Source of the DNA: Neisseria canis
GTDB taxonomy: Bacteria; Pseudomonadota; Gammaproteobacteria; Burkholderiales; Neisseriaceae
Direction: 5' to 3'
NCBI RefSeq assembly: GCF_900636765.1
Contig: NZ_LR134313.1
Coordinates: 124,001-188,000 of the forward strand
DNA length: 64,000 nt
The notes beneath the pieces were generated by a model. The model searched no databases. It had not been told where the DNA came from and saw only the letters and a list, made by a program, of their open reading frames with translations. Position numbers and translations under genes: made by a program. Of the stretch, positions 8,368 to 18,293 are shown one piece after another; position 1 is the stretch's first letter, and the number at the start of each line of letters is the position of its first letter.

Positions 8368-9162
8368 ATGTTACAACGCATTATTACCGCGCTCGTCCTG
8401 CTGCCCTTAATGATGGGCATGCTGTTTTACGCACCGAATAGCCTGTGGGCTTTTTTCTGCGGGTTAATCTCCATAATCGCCCTGTGGGAATACAGCCGTT
8501 TGTGTAAAATGCCGTTCAACCAAAAAATGCCCTATCTGGCCGGAACCGCTTTATTCATGCTGTTCGCCCATTTAGGCGGCTGGCAGCTCCCTAATCTCGC
8601 ATGGTGGATGGTGTTGGCTTTCTGGTTAGTGGTGATGCCTTTATGGCTCAACAACAAATGGGCACTGCCTAATGATTGGAAAGGCTTGGCTGTCGGCTGG
8701 ATGCTGATGCTGCCTTTTTGGTTTGCCCTCGTTGGCTTGCGCCCCGAGCCGGAAGCCGCCTTGCCCCTTTTGGCCGTAATGGGTTTGGTATGGGTTGCTG
8801 ACTCGTTTGCCTATTTTATAGGCAGGGCATACGGCAAACGCAAAATCGCGCCTGCAATCAGCCCGGGCAAAAGCTGGGAAGGCGCCGCCGGCGGCATAAT
8901 ATGTGCCATAATTTATATGCTCCTGGTTCGCAACGCCGGCTGGCTTGGGTTTGAAACCACATGGCTGGGAGCCGCCGCTATTGCCGCGATTTTAACCATT
9001 GTCAGCATTTGCGGCGATTTACTGGAAAGCTGGCTCAAACGCACCTCAGGCGTGAAAGACAGCAGCAATCTGCTCCCCGGCCACGGCGGCGTGTTTGACC
9101 GGACGGATTCGCTGCTTGCCGTATTAAGCGTTTATGCCGCCATCAATTTTCTGTTTGCCTGA
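8368..9162 (+). CDS. cdsA: Phosphatidate cytidylyltransferase
   Basis: CDP-diacylglycerol synthase, 264 residues, an integral inner-membrane enzyme feeding all phospholipid synthesis. Six to eight hydrophobic segments are visible. The C-terminal CDS signature runs from SWLKRTSGVKDSS to LLPGHGGVFDRTDS. Tightly spaced after uppS. Followed by a cluster of three DUS copies before dxr. Confidence 0.95.
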   Translation: MLQRIITALVLLPLMMGMLFYAPNSLWAFFCGLISIIALWEYSRLCKMPFNQKMPYLAGTALFMLFAHLGGWQLPNLAWWMVLAFWLVVMPLWLNNKWALPNDWKGLAVGWMLMLPFWFALVGLRPEPEAALPLLAVMGLVWVADSFAYFIGRAYGKRKIAPAISPGKSWEGAAGGIICAIIYMLLVRNAGWLGFETTWLGAAAIAAILTIVSICGDLLESWLKRTSGVKDSSNLLPGHGGVFDRTDSLLAVLSVYAAINFLFA

Positions 9163-9163
9163 C

Positions 9164-9258
9164 TTTCAGACAGGCATAGCGTCAAGCTCTGCAATGCCTG
9201 TCTGAAAACATAACAACAAAACCATTCGGACACAGCAAGCGACATGCCTGTCTGAAAA
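9164..9258. repeat. Cluster of three DUS between cdsA and dxr
   Basis: One reverse copy (9164-9177) and two forward copies (9194-9208 and 9244-9258). The first two can pair across about 16 bases. The third ends 12 bases before the dxr start and takes up the region where its ribosome binding site would be expected. Confidence 0.85.
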
Positions 9259-9270
9259 CGAACCAACATC

Positions 9271-10455
9271 ATGAAACAAACTCTAACCATACTTGGTGCA
9301 ACCGGCAGCATCGGCGTCAATACGCTCGACGTGATTGCCCGCCACCCTGAAAAATTCGAAGTTTTCGCACTGGCAGGCCATCGCCAAGTGAGCAAACTGG
9401 CTGAACAATGCCGCACTTTCCGCCCCAAATTTGCCGTTGTCGCGGATGAAGCCTGCGCCAAAGAGCTGGATGCCTGTCTGAAAGCAAGCCGCACAGCCAC
9501 TGAAGTCTTGTTCGGCGGGCAAGCATTGATTGATGTTGCCGCCGCTCCTGAAGTAACCGGCGTTATGGCCGCCATTGTAGGTGCTGCCGGATTGCCTGCC
9601 ACATTGGCTGCCGCAGAAAAAGGCAAAACCGTTTATCTGGCGAATAAAGAAACTTTGGTTGTTTCCGGCTCACTCTTCATGGAAACCGCCGAAAAATCGG
9701 GTGCAAAAATACTGCCCATTGATAGCGAACATAATGCTATTTACCAAGTTTTGCCCGAACATTACACAGATAATCCGCACAAGCACGGAATTCAGTCTAT
9801 CATTCTGACCGCCTCAGGCGGCCCTTTCTTGGAGGCTGATTTAAATACGTTTGATAACATCACCCCTGCCCAAGCGGTAAAACACCCCAACTGGAGCATG
9901 GGCAAAAAAATCTCGGTTGATTCGGCCACGATGATGAACAAAGGGTTGGAGCTGATTGAAGCACATTGGCTGTTCCAATGCCCGCCTGAAAAGCTGGAAG
10001 TGGTTATCCACCCGCAAAGCGTAATCCACAGCATGGTGCGCTATCTTGACGGTTCGGTATTGGCACAAATGGGCAATCCGGATATGCGTACACCCATTGC
10101 ATATTGCCTAGGCTTGCCGGAGCGCATAGAGGCAGGTGTAAAGCCTTTAGATTTCAGCAGCTTGAGCAACCTGACATTTAAAACACCGGATTTCAGCCGC
10201 TTCCCCTGCCTCAAACTGGCTTACCAAGCCATGCAGACAGGCGGCAGCGCACCCTGCGTTCTAAACGCAGCCAATGAAATCGCCGTCGATGCTTTTTTGG
10301 CAGAAAAAATCCGTTTCACCGATATCGCCCGCGTGGTAGCACATTGTTTGTCACAAAACTCTTCCAGCGATAGCAGCAGCATTGAAAGCCTGCTGGCACA
10401 AGACAAGCAAACCCGCGCCGAGGCAACACAGTTTATTGCGGCAATGCGCCGCTAG
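9271..10455 (+). CDS. dxr: 1-deoxy-D-xylulose 5-phosphate reductoisomerase
   Basis: Second enzyme of the MEP isoprenoid pathway, converting DXP to MEP with NADPH. 394 residues. GATGSIGVNTLDV at the N-terminus is the NADPH loop, PIDSEHNAIYQ holds the metal-binding acids, and SMGKKISVDSATMMNKGLE is the catalytic region. A DUS at about 9470 is translated in frame as DACLKAS in a surface region between conserved blocks. Supplies precursors for the UppS reaction encoded just upstream. Confidence 0.96.
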   Translation: MKQTLTILGATGSIGVNTLDVIARHPEKFEVFALAGHRQVSKLAEQCRTFRPKFAVVADEACAKELDACLKASRTATEVLFGGQALIDVAAAPEVTGVMAAIVGAAGLPATLAAAEKGKTVYLANKETLVVSGSLFMETAEKSGAKILPIDSEHNAIYQVLPEHYTDNPHKHGIQSIILTASGGPFLEADLNTFDNITPAQAVKHPNWSMGKKISVDSATMMNKGLELIEAHWLFQCPPEKLEVVIHPQSVIHSMVRYLDGSVLAQMGNPDMRTPIAYCLGLPERIEAGVKPLDFSSLSNLTFKTPDFSRFPCLKLAYQAMQTGGSAPCVLNAANEIAVDAFLAEKIRFTDIARVVAHCLSQNSSSDSSSIESLLAQDKQTRAEATQFIAAMRR

Positions 10456-10464
10456 GAGTTTGAT

Positions 10465-11808
10465 TTGCTGACCATTATTGCCTTTTTAGCGGCAATCCTG
10501 CTATTAGTAAGCCTGCACGAATTCGGCCATTATTTTGTTGCGCGCCGATGCGGCGTCAAAGTATTGCGCTTCAGCGTAGGCTTCGGCAAACCTTTCTATA
10601 CCAAAAAAATCGGCGACACCGAATGGTGCCTCGCACCAATTCCGTTGGGCGGCTATGTTAAAATGGTCGACTCCCGCGAGGGTCATGTTGCCGAAAAAGA
10701 TCTGCCCTATGCATTCGACCAACAACACCCCGCCAAGCGCATCGCCATCGTTGCAGCCGGCCCTATTACCAATTTGCTATTGGCCGTTTTATTGTTCGGA
10801 TTGAGTTTTTCGTTTGGCGTTACCGAAATCAAACCTTTTATAGGCACGGTAGAAAAACACAGCATTGCCGACAAAGCCGGTTTTCGTGAAGGTGATTTGA
10901 TTTTAAGCGTTAACGGAGAAACCGTTAAAGACTGGGCGGACGCCCGAACAAAAATCACATTAAATTTAGACGCCGGAAAAGTTGACATCCAGGTCGTCGA
11001 CAACCAAAATCAGCCTGCCCTGCGCCAGATTGATATTGCCGGTACCCCGGAAGCATCACTGGTTGCCAAACGCAACGGCTATATCGGCTTAGATGCTGCA
11101 AAGCGTTCAAACCTGATTGGCAAAATCAAAGAAAACAGCCCTGCCGATAAGGCAGGATTGAAAAAAGGCGACCTTATTGTTTCCGTTGACGGTAAAATGA
11201 CGCCTTCATGGCAAGATTGGAGCGCAATAGTACAAAACAGTCCCGGTCAGAAACTGATGTTGGGCGTTGTGCGTAACGGTCAAAACCTGCAAATTGCCAT
11301 CCGCCCCGACTCTCAAGAAACACGTAACCGCAACCGCTTGGTAGGCTTTATTGGCGTTTCTTCCGACATCGACAAAGCTTGGGAAGAAAAAATCAGCCGC
11401 AAATACACCCCTTCGGTAAGCCAAGCTTTCAAAATGGGTTGGGACAAAACCGTAGAATTTTCAACGTTAACAGCAAAATTTTTCGGCAAGCTGCTGACAG
11501 GCCAAGCTTCTATTAACCATATATCCGGCCCTTTAACAATTGCTGACGTAGCCGGTAAAACAGCCGCTATCAGTATGCAGGCTTATTTAGAATTTTTAGC
11601 CTTGGTGAGTGTCAGCTTAGGCGTTTTGAATTTCATGCCTGTTCCCGTGCTTGACGGCGGTCATTTAGTGTTTTATACCCTAGAGTGGCTGCGCGGCAAA
11701 CCTTTGAGCGAACGAGTGCAGATGATGGGCATACGTATCGGTATTACCGCTATGTTGATGCTGATGCTGCTGGCCTTCTTTAACGATATTACCCGTCTGT
11801 TTGGATAG
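10465..11808 (+). CDS. rseP: RseP site-2 metalloprotease (TTG start)
   Basis: Inner-membrane intramembrane zinc protease of 447 residues that cleaves anti-sigma factors and remnant signal peptides. HEFGH at residues 18-22 gives the zinc ligands and catalytic Glu. Two PDZ-like regions follow (about 125-195 and 205-290). [12 protein letters not shown] near the C-terminus is the third metal-binding site. The start codon is TTG at 10465 with AGGAG at 10454-10458, six bases upstream. It is only nine bases after dxr and five before bamA. Confidence 0.93.
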   Translation: MLTIIAFLAAILLLVSLHEFGHYFVARRCGVKVLRFSVGFGKPFYTKKIGDTEWCLAPIPLGGYVKMVDSREGHVAEKDLPYAFDQQHPAKRIAIVAAGPITNLLLAVLLFGLSFSFGVTEIKPFIGTVEKHSIADKAGFREGDLILSVNGETVKDWADARTKITLNLDAGKVDIQVVDNQNQPALRQIDIAGTPEASLVAKRNGYIGLDAAKRSNLIGKIKENSPADKAGLKKGDLIVSVDGKMTPSWQDWSAIVQNSPGQKLMLGVVRNGQNLQIAIRPDSQETRNRNRLVGFIGVSSDIDKAWEEKISRKYTPSVSQAFKMGWDKTVEFSTLTAKFFGKLLTGQASINHISGPLTIADVAGKTAAISMQAYLEFLALVSVSLGVLNFMPVPVLDGGHLVFYTLEWLRGKPLSERVQMMGIRIGITAMLMLMLLAFFNDITRLFG

Positions 11809-11813
11809 AGTTT

Positions 11814-14228
11814 ATGAAACTGAAAAAGATTACCGCTGCTTTAGTATTAATGGGGATTGCTCCGCTGGCCCTAGCCGATTTCACCATTAGAGACATCCGC
11901 ATCGAGGGCTTGCAAAGTACCGAGCCGGTAACAGTGTTCTCTTATCTGCCTGTAAAAGTGGGCGATACATTTACCGATGCTCGCGGAGAAGAAATTGTCA
12001 AAGAGCTTTATGCTACCGGTTTCTTTGACGACGTTCGCGTAGAAACCATGGGCGATCAGGTTCTGCTGACTGTAATTGAGCGTCCCACCATCAGTGAGCT
12101 GACCATTACCGGCGCAAAATCGCTGCCGGCTGACGCCATCAAGAAAAATTTAGCTTCCTTCGGTTTGGGCCAGTCCCAACCTTTCAGTCAGGCCAAACTC
12201 AATCAGGCAGTAAGCGGCTTGAAAGAGGAATATGTTAACCGCGGCAAACAAATGGTCAATATTACGCCAACCGTTAACAAACTGGCTCGTAATCGTGTAT
12301 CAATCGACCTCAAAATCGAAGAAGGCAAAACCACTAAAATTGCAGATATCCGTTTTGAAGGCAATGAGAAATATTCAGACCGCCGCTTGCTCAGACAAAT
12401 GTCGCTCAGCGAAGGCAGCATGTGGAGCTGGTTGACCAAAAGCAATCAATTTAACCAAGAAAAATTCAACCAAGACATGGAGCGCCTGAGCGATTTCTAC
12501 CAAAACAACGGTTATTTTGACTTCCGCATTTTAGATGCAGATGTACAAACCGCTGAAGAAGATAAGGCCAAGCAAACCATTACAGTCAAACTGCATGAAG
12601 GCGAACGCTATCGTTGGGGCAATGTAACCATCGAAGGCGATACGAATGAAGTGCCTAAAGAAGACTTATACAAATTGCTGAAAATGAAAGAAGGCAAATG
12701 GTATGAGCGCGAACTGATGGTGCAAAGCCTTCAAGACATTCAAAATGCCATGGGTAGCGCCGGTTATGCATACAGCGAAGTAAACGTACAGCCGCGCCCA
12801 AATCCGGAAACAGGCAAAGTTGACTTTGTTTTGCTCGTTGATCCGGGCCGCAAAGTTTATGTAAATGAAATCAACATTACCGGCAACAACAAAACGCGAG
12901 ACGAAGTCATCCGCCGCGAACTGCGCCAATTGGAATCCGCGCCTTATGATTCTTCCAAGCTGCAACGCTCAAAAGAGCGCGTGGAGCTGCTGGGTTATTT
13001 TGACAATGTGAAGTTTGATGCGAAACCGGTAGAAGGAACGCCCGACCAAGTCGATATAGATATGAGCGTTGAAGAACGCTCAACCGGCTCGTTGGATTTA
13101 AGCGCAGGCTGGGTACAGGACACCGGCTTGGTCGTGTCTTTCGGTGTGGCACAAGATAATCTGTTTGGTACAGGCAAATCTCTTTCCGCCCGCTTATCCC
13201 GCAGCAAAACCACTAAAAATGCTTCTTTGTCATTTACCGATCCTTATTTCACGCCCGACGGCATCAGCTTAGGCTATGATTTATACGGTAAAATCTATGA
13301 CCCGAGAAAATCCGACACCACAACCCGCCAGCAATACAAAACCACTACATTCGGTGCAGGTGTCCGCACAGGCATTCCGGTTACCGAGTACGATCGAATC
13401 AACTTAGGCTTGGCGCCGGAGCATTTTAAAGTAAACACCTATGAAAATGCACCGAAGCGCTATCGTGATTTTGTAAAAGAATATGGCAAACTTAATAATG
13501 AAAGCACCGGCGAAGGTTCATTCAGCGGCTGGACTTTGAAAGGCACTCTGGGCTGGGGTCGCAATAAAACCGATAATGCATTATGGCCGACCCGCGGTTA
13601 CTTGACGGATGTGAATCTTGAAGCCGGTTTGCCGGGCGGTGATTTGCAATACTACAGCCTAACCCATAATCAAAAATGGTTTTTCCCTTTAAATAAAAAC
13701 CTTACCTTGATGTTGGGAGGCAATATCGGCTATGCCGACGGTTACAGCAAAACTAAAGAGTTGCCTTTCTTTGAAAATTTCTATGGCGGCGGTTTAGGTT
13801 CTGTGCGCGGTTATGAGAGCGGCACGCTAGGCCCGAAAGTTTATGACCGTGAAGGTGACAAAGTAAGCTATGGCGGTAACAAAATGGTGGCAGGCACGGC
13901 TGAACTCCTCTTCCCATTCCCCGGCGTAAAAGACAGCCGTACTGTGCGTTTAAGCTTATTCGCTGATGCAGGCAGTGTGTGGGATGGTAAAACCTACAAC
14001 GATGACAGCAGCGATAGGCGCCATACCGACAACACGCCGCAAAACGTTTATGGTTTGGGCAACACCCATAAGTCGACATTCAAGGAAGAGCTCCGTTATT
14101 CCGCAGGCGCGGCTGTCACTTGGATTTCACCATTAGGCCCGATGAAATTCAGCTATGCCTACCCGATTAAGAAAAAACCGACTGATGAAATCCAGCGTTT
14201 CCAATTTCAGTTGGGTACCACATTTTAG
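11814..14228 (+). CDS. bamA: Outer membrane assembly factor BamA
   Basis: Omp85 protein of 804 residues, the core of the BAM complex that inserts beta-barrels into the outer membrane. Signal peptide 1-21 ends ALA. Five POTRA repeats follow to about residue 430 (DIRIEGLQSTEP is the first). The rest is a 16-strand barrel. GSVRGYESGTLGP is the conserved loop-6 motif, and the chain ends with the phenylalanine typical of barrel proteins (QLGTTF). Coupled with rseP upstream and skp downstream. Confidence 0.97.
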   Translation: MKLKKITAALVLMGIAPLALADFTIRDIRIEGLQSTEPVTVFSYLPVKVGDTFTDARGEEIVKELYATGFFDDVRVETMGDQVLLTVIERPTISELTITGAKSLPADAIKKNLASFGLGQSQPFSQAKLNQAVSGLKEEYVNRGKQMVNITPTVNKLARNRVSIDLKIEEGKTTKIADIRFEGNEKYSDRRLLRQMSLSEGSMWSWLTKSNQFNQEKFNQDMERLSDFYQNNGYFDFRILDADVQTAEEDKAKQTITVKLHEGERYRWGNVTIEGDTNEVPKEDLYKLLKMKEGKWYERELMVQSLQDIQNAMGSAGYAYSEVNVQPRPNPETGKVDFVLLVDPGRKVYVNEINITGNNKTRDEVIRRELRQLESAPYDSSKLQRSKERVELLGYFDNVKFDAKPVEGTPDQVDIDMSVEERSTGSLDLSAGWVQDTGLVVSFGVAQDNLFGTGKSLSARLSRSKTTKNASLSFTDPYFTPDGISLGYDLYGKIYDPRKSDTTTRQQYKTTTFGAGVRTGIPVTEYDRINLGLAPEHFKVNTYENAPKRYRDFVKEYGKLNNESTGEGSFSGWTLKGTLGWGRNKTDNALWPTRGYLTDVNLEAGLPGGDLQYYSLTHNQKWFFPLNKNLTLMLGGNIGYADGYSKTKELPFFENFYGGGLGSVRGYESGTLGPKVYDREGDKVSYGGNKMVAGTAELLFPFPGVKDSRTVRLSLFADAGSVWDGKTYNDDSSDRRHTDNTPQNVYGLGNTHKSTFKEELRYSAGAAVTWISPLGPMKFSYAYPIKKKPTDEIQRFQFQLGTTF

Positions 14229-14268
14229 AAATAACATAAAACCAAATTTAAGATATAAAGGTTGATTA

Positions 14269-14775
14269 ATGAGTAGAATCCATTCCGTTTCCCGCATTAC
14301 GGCAGCTTTGGTGTTAAGCTGCTGTATGGCAGGCGGTGCTTTGGCCGAGGGCGTTCAAAAACTTGGATTTATTGATACTGAACGAGTATATCGCGAATCC
14401 AAACAAGCCCAACGTATTCAAACTTCCCTGGAAAGCGAGTTTGCCTCGCGCCAAAACAAATTGCAGAAAATGCAGCAAGAAGGCGAAGCATTGGAAAAAC
14501 GCTTGGCTTCCGGTCAAATACCCGAAACAGAACGGGAAGCTGCGGTAAAAAAACTGACAGACATGATTCAGGAATTCCGCTTGGAGCAAGCGAAACTTAC
14601 TGAAGATTACAATCTGAGCCGCAACGAAAAATTTGCAGCATTACAGCAAAATGCCAACCGCGTCATCATTGACCTGGCGAAAAAAGAAGGATACGACCTG
14701 ATTATCCAAGATGCCGTTTATGTAACCGGGAAGTTCGACATTACCGACCAGGTTATCAAGCTGCTGAACAAATAG
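14269..14775 (+). CDS. skp: Skp/OmpH-family periplasmic chaperone
   Basis: 168 residues with a signal peptide (cleavage near GGALA-EGVQ). The mature protein begins KLGFIDTERVYRESKQA, then has a long charged coiled-coil arm (residues 40-125, for example RQNKLQKMQQEGEALEKR), and ends with VIIDLAKKEGYDLIIQDAVYV. This is the trimeric 'jellyfish' holdase that hands unfolded outer-membrane proteins to BamA, whose gene is next to it. A single DUS overlaps its 3' flank. Confidence 0.93.
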   Translation: MSRIHSVSRITAALVLSCCMAGGALAEGVQKLGFIDTERVYRESKQAQRIQTSLESEFASRQNKLQKMQQEGEALEKRLASGQIPETEREAAVKKLTDMIQEFRLEQAKLTEDYNLSRNEKFAALQQNANRVIIDLAKKEGYDLIIQDAVYVTGKFDITDQVIKLLNK

Positions 14776-14804
14776 TTTTCAGACAGGCATTCTTTAAAAC
14801 TAAG

Positions 14805-14842
14805 GCTTTTCATTGAGTCTATGGCAAGGCTCAATGAAAAGC
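14805..14842 (+). promoter_or_regulatory. Perfect 13-bp hairpin before lpxD
   Basis: GCTTTTCATTGAG (14805-14817) is exactly complementary to CTCAATGAAAAGC (14830-14842) around a 12-base loop. There is no T tract after it. An in-frame ATG (14821) sits in the loop, 60 bases before the likely lpxD start. It may modulate lpxD expression or stabilise the mRNA end of bamA-skp. Confidence 0.6.
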
Positions 14843-14880
14843 TGATTTCGGTTAATCGGCTTTATTATTTTAGGTTAGAC

Positions 14881-15921
14881 ATGGCATCTTACACATTATC
14901 CCAAATTGTTGCGGAGCTTGGCGGAGAATGGCGCGGCGAAGATATCGCTGTGTCAGGCGTACGCCCGCTTGATAGCGCGGAAGCTAACCATATCGGTTTT
15001 TTGGCAAACCCGAAATACAAGGCAACCGTGGCTGAAAGTTCGGCCGGTGCCGTTATTGTCAGCCCTAAAGTGGCTGATGAATTCAATAACCGCAATCTTA
15101 TCATCGCTGCCGACCCTTACTTATACTTCGCCAAAACTGCCAGATTGTTCTCCCCTATTGTCAAAGCCAATAGCGGCATACACCCTACCGCCGTTATCGA
15201 ACCTTCGGCCACCGTGCCTGCCGGCTGTGAAATCGGCGCGCACGCCTATATCGGTGCGAATACTGTTTTAGGAGAAGGCTGCCGGATTTTGGCCGGCGCG
15301 GTTGTCGAACATGACTGCACACTCGGAAACGAAGTGGTAATCCACCCCAATGCGGTCATTTACCACGGCTGCACTTTAGGCAACCGTGTCGAAATACATG
15401 GCGGAAGCGTGATTGGTGCCGACGGCTTCGGTTTGGCTTTTGCCGGCGACTCTTGGTTTAAAATACCGCAAACCGGCGGTGTAACGCTGCACGATGATGT
15501 CGAAATCGGTGCCAACAGCATGATAGACAGAGGCGCCATGACCGACACAGTAGTAGGCCGCGGTACAAAAATCGACAATCAGGTACAAATCGGCCACAAT
15601 TGCCAAATCGGCGAGCATACGGTTATTGCAGCCTGTGCTGGCATTTCAGGCAGCACAAAAATCGGTTCCTACTGCATTATCGGCGGGGCAGCCATGTTTG
15701 TCGGCCATATTGAAATTGCCGACAAAACCACTATCGGCGGCGGCACGGCCGTTACCCACTCGATTAAAGAACCGGGTCATTATGCCACCTGTTATCCAAT
15801 GCAAACCCACAAAGAATGGGCGCGCAACGCAGTACATATACGGCATTTGAGCGAAATGTCGAAAAAAATCAAGCAACTTGAGCAAGACATCGCTGCTATG
15901 CAGCACTCAAACAAAGCATAA
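14881..15921 (+). CDS. lpxD: UDP-3-O-acylglucosamine N-acyltransferase
   Basis: Third step of lipid A synthesis: adds the N-linked acyl chain to UDP-3-O-acyl-GlcN. 346 residues from the ATG at 14881. An upstream ATG at 14821 would add 20 residues outside the family pattern and lies in a hairpin. An N-terminal uridine-binding domain ([13 protein letters not shown]) is followed by about ten hexapeptide repeats forming a left-handed beta-helix. IGHNC holds the likely catalytic His. A C-terminal helix ([13 protein letters not shown]) is present. Followed by fabZ after 48 bases. Confidence 0.95.
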   Translation: MASYTLSQIVAELGGEWRGEDIAVSGVRPLDSAEANHIGFLANPKYKATVAESSAGAVIVSPKVADEFNNRNLIIAADPYLYFAKTARLFSPIVKANSGIHPTAVIEPSATVPAGCEIGAHAYIGANTVLGEGCRILAGAVVEHDCTLGNEVVIHPNAVIYHGCTLGNRVEIHGGSVIGADGFGLAFAGDSWFKIPQTGGVTLHDDVEIGANSMIDRGAMTDTVVGRGTKIDNQVQIGHNCQIGEHTVIAACAGISGSTKIGSYCIIGGAAMFVGHIEIADKTTIGGGTAVTHSIKEPGHYATCYPMQTHKEWARNAVHIRHLSEMSKKIKQLEQDIAAMQHSNKA

Positions 15922-15969
15922 AACCGGCCGCTTTCCAACAAGCTGCCCATACTTTAGGACAATAAAACA

Positions 15970-16428
15970 ATGGAAATCAAATTACCGATTGAAGTTCGTG
16001 AAATTCAAAACTTATTGCCTCACCGCTTTCCTTTTTTGCTATTGGATCGCATAGTTGCCGCTGAACCCGGCAAATCGCTTACCGCCATTAAAAACGTTTC
16101 CTTCAACGAATCGTTTTTTCAAGGCCACTTTCCCGAATCACCGGTGATGCCCGGCGTATTGATTATCGAAGCGATGGCGCAAGCCTGCGGCGTGCTGGCC
16201 GTGCTTTCACAGGGCAGTACGCAGCGCCGAGAAGGAGAAATCACACTCTTCGCAGGCTTGGATAATGTGCGCTTCAAGCGCCAAGTTATCCCCGGAGACC
16301 AGCTGGTTTTCGAAGTCGAGCTTTTAGCGCACAAACGCGGTATCGGCAAATTCAACGCCGTTGCCAAAGTAGACGGCCAGCTGGCCGTAGAAGCACAAAT
16401 CATGTGTGCCCAACGTATTGTTGAATAG
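15970..16428 (+). CDS. fabZ: 3-hydroxyacyl-ACP dehydratase FabZ
   Basis: Hot-dog fold dehydratase of type II fatty-acid synthesis, 152 residues. LLPHRFPFLLLDRI and GHFPESPVMPGVLIIEAMAQ hold the catalytic His and Glu. Located between lpxD and lpxA as in E. coli, where it competes with lipid A synthesis for hydroxyacyl-ACP. AGGAC precedes the ATG. Confidence 0.96.
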   Translation: MEIKLPIEVREIQNLLPHRFPFLLLDRIVAAEPGKSLTAIKNVSFNESFFQGHFPESPVMPGVLIIEAMAQACGVLAVLSQGSTQRREGEITLFAGLDNVRFKRQVIPGDQLVFEVELLAHKRGIGKFNAVAKVDGQLAVEAQIMCAQRIVE

Positions 16429-16438
16429 CCCGTAAACC

Positions 16439-16466
16439 ATGCCTGTCTGAATTTTCAGACAGGCAT
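16439..16466. repeat. DUS inverted pair between fabZ and lpxA
   Basis: Two DUS facing each other with only two bases between them, inside a same-strand operon. If it terminated strongly it would cut lpxA from fabZ, so read-through or a separate lpxA promoter must be assumed. Confidence 0.8.
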
Positions 16467-16489
16467 TTCCTCCAATAAAGAAAGCAGCC

Positions 16490-17266
16490 ATGAGTTTGAT
16501 TCACCCTACTGCCATTATCGATCCCAAAGCGGAACTGGACAGCAGCGTCAAAGTCGGCGCCTATACCGTTATCGGCTCTAATGTGCAAATCGGCGCCGGC
16601 ACCGAAATCGGCCCGCATACGGTTATCGAAGGTCATACCACCATCGGCGAAAACAACCGGATTTTCCAATTCGCTTCACTCGGCGCACAACCTCAAGATA
16701 AAAAATACCGCGACGAGCCTACGCGATTGATTATCGGCAACGGCAATACCATCCGCGAATTCACAACATTCAACACCGGCACCGTTACCGGCATAGGCGA
16801 AACCCGCATAGGTGATGACAACTGGCTGATGGCTTATGTGCACATTGCACACGATTGCGTGATCGGCAACCACACTATTTTTGCCAACAACGCCTCGCTC
16901 GCAGGCCACGTTACCATTGGCGACTGGGTAATTCTCGGAGGTTACACGCTCGTTTTCCAGTTTTGCATCATCGGCGACCATGCCATGACGGCATTCGCAG
17001 CAGGCGTACACAAAGACGTTCCGCCTTACGTTATGGCGGCAGGCTACCGCGCAGAACCTTCGGGCCTCAACACCGAAGGTATGCGCAGGCGCGGCTTTAC
17101 CCCCGAACAAATTGCCAACGTGAAAAATATTTATAAACTGATTTACCGCCAAGGCCTGAGTTTGGAAGAAGCCAAGCAACAAGTTTTGGCACTGAGCGAA
17201 AGCGCCCCGGAATTGCATGCCTTCAAACCGTTTTTTGAAGCTTCCACCCGCGGAATTGTGCGTTAA
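16490..17266 (+). CDS. lpxA: UDP-GlcNAc O-acyltransferase LpxA
   Basis: First enzyme of lipid A synthesis, 258 residues. Starts [20 protein letters not shown] and runs through hexapeptide repeats of the left-handed beta-helix. [11 protein letters not shown] contains the catalytic His and [17 protein letters not shown] shapes the acyl ruler. The C-terminal helical domain starts at about residue 190 ([12 protein letters not shown]). Normal length. Confidence 0.96.
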   Translation: MSLIHPTAIIDPKAELDSSVKVGAYTVIGSNVQIGAGTEIGPHTVIEGHTTIGENNRIFQFASLGAQPQDKKYRDEPTRLIIGNGNTIREFTTFNTGTVTGIGETRIGDDNWLMAYVHIAHDCVIGNHTIFANNASLAGHVTIGDWVILGGYTLVFQFCIIGDHAMTAFAAGVHKDVPPYVMAAGYRAEPSGLNTEGMRRRGFTPEQIANVKNIYKLIYRQGLSLEEAKQQVLALSESAPELHAFKPFFEASTRGIVR

Positions 17267-17277
17267 TCCAAGCATAC

Positions 17278-17311
17278 GCCTGTCTGAAAACAGCATATCA
17301 TTCAGACAGGC
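17278..17311. terminator. DUS-pair hairpin after lpxA
   Basis: GCCTGTCTGAA (17278-17288) and TTCAGACAGGC (17301-17311). The left copy has CG instead of TG in front, so it is a one-base variant. Likely transcription end of the lpxA unit. Confidence 0.65.
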
Positions 17312-17575
17312 ATAAACTAAATCACACATAATTTTTCTAAAAGAAATAAACTATCGAATCGGAAAAATGTCTTTAAAATAAGAATGATAATGCAATGGCT
17401 ATGAGTTGATCATAAACAGCATAAACAAGCTAAAACTTTAATCAAACTATCCACTAGCTGTCTAATCACCGGATAATTCGTCGGAAGCTTGCTTATCCGC
17501 TATACCGTTTAATAACATATCAACAACAACCATTCCTGCTCAAAACCAATAACGACAACTTTAAGGATTGTGCCC
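17312..17575. other. AT-rich gap before the NeuD-type gene
   Basis: Together with the hairpin before it, this leaves 309 bases between lpxA and the next gene. The sequence is markedly AT-rich compared with its neighbours and has no coding frame. It probably holds a promoter for the following acyltransferase, but I cannot assign -35 and -10 boxes with confidence. Confidence 0.45.
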
Positions 17576-18226
17576 ATGACGGATATTTCAGCTTCCTCCT
17601 CCAAAAAACTGGTTATTCTCGGTGCCGGCGGACATGCCAAAGTAGTATTGGATACCGCCCTACTCATGAGAAAATGGTCGGAAATAGTATTTGTGGACGA
17701 CTTCCACAACAGTGAAAACCATTTCATGGGCATTCCGTTATTGGGCGACAGCAGCCTGCTTGGAAAAAGCATCTGCCCAGACCAATACGACGCCGTTGTT
17801 GCCGTTGGCGATAATGTGGTACGCGGCAGAATGCTCAATCTTGCAAAAGAGCTGGGCTTTACGCTGCCCTGCCTGTATCACCCCAGCGCCATCATCAGCC
17901 AATTCGCCACAATCGGGGAAGGCAGCGTGTTATTCGCCCAAACAGTCGTTAATGCCGATGCCAAAATCGGCAGAGGTGCCATTATCAATACCGCGTCATC
18001 TGTAGACCACGATAGCGTTTTAGGCGATTTCGTCCACATCAGCCCCGGAGCACGCCTGGCCGGAAACACCCATGTAGGCGATTTCAGTTGGGTGGGAATC
18101 GGCAGCTGCACCCGGGAAGGCAGCACAATCGGCAGTCATTGCATCGTTGGCGCCGGCGCCGTGGTGCTTGGTGATTTGCCTGATAACACTACGGCAGTAG
18201 GTGTCCCCGCAAAGGCACTCAAGTAA
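17576..18226 (+). CDS. NeuD/PglD-type sugar O-acyltransferase
   Basis: 216 residues. The N-terminal Rossmann-like domain begins KKLVILGAGGHAKVVLDTA, the nucleotide-sugar-binding signature of the NeuD/PglD family. The C-terminal half is a left-handed beta-helix with hexapeptide repeats (HPSAIISQFATIGEG, VDHDSVLGDFVHISPG) and ends VGVPAKALK. ATG 17576 is preferred because AAGGA lies eight bases upstream. A GTG at 17570 is possible. Members acetylate sialic acid, bacillosamine or other amino sugars. The substrate here is unknown. It lies between lpxA and lpxB but nothing proves a lipid A role. Confidence 0.8.
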   Translation: MTDISASSSKKLVILGAGGHAKVVLDTALLMRKWSEIVFVDDFHNSENHFMGIPLLGDSSLLGKSICPDQYDAVVAVGDNVVRGRMLNLAKELGFTLPCLYHPSAIISQFATIGEGSVLFAQTVVNADAKIGRGAIINTASSVDHDSVLGDFVHISPGARLAGNTHVGDFSWVGIGSCTREGSTIGSHCIVGAGAVVLGDLPDNTTAVGVPAKALK

Positions 18227-18293
18227 CTCCTTAAAAAACCACCCGTTACCAACCCATTCCAAGTGCCTACATTCTGAAATACAGCCTAATCAC

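Noticed and set aside
18201..18293. Upstream extension of lpxB by 31 codons
   Set aside because: It overlaps the preceding acyltransferase gene and puts the conserved CAGEASGD motif too far from the N-terminus.
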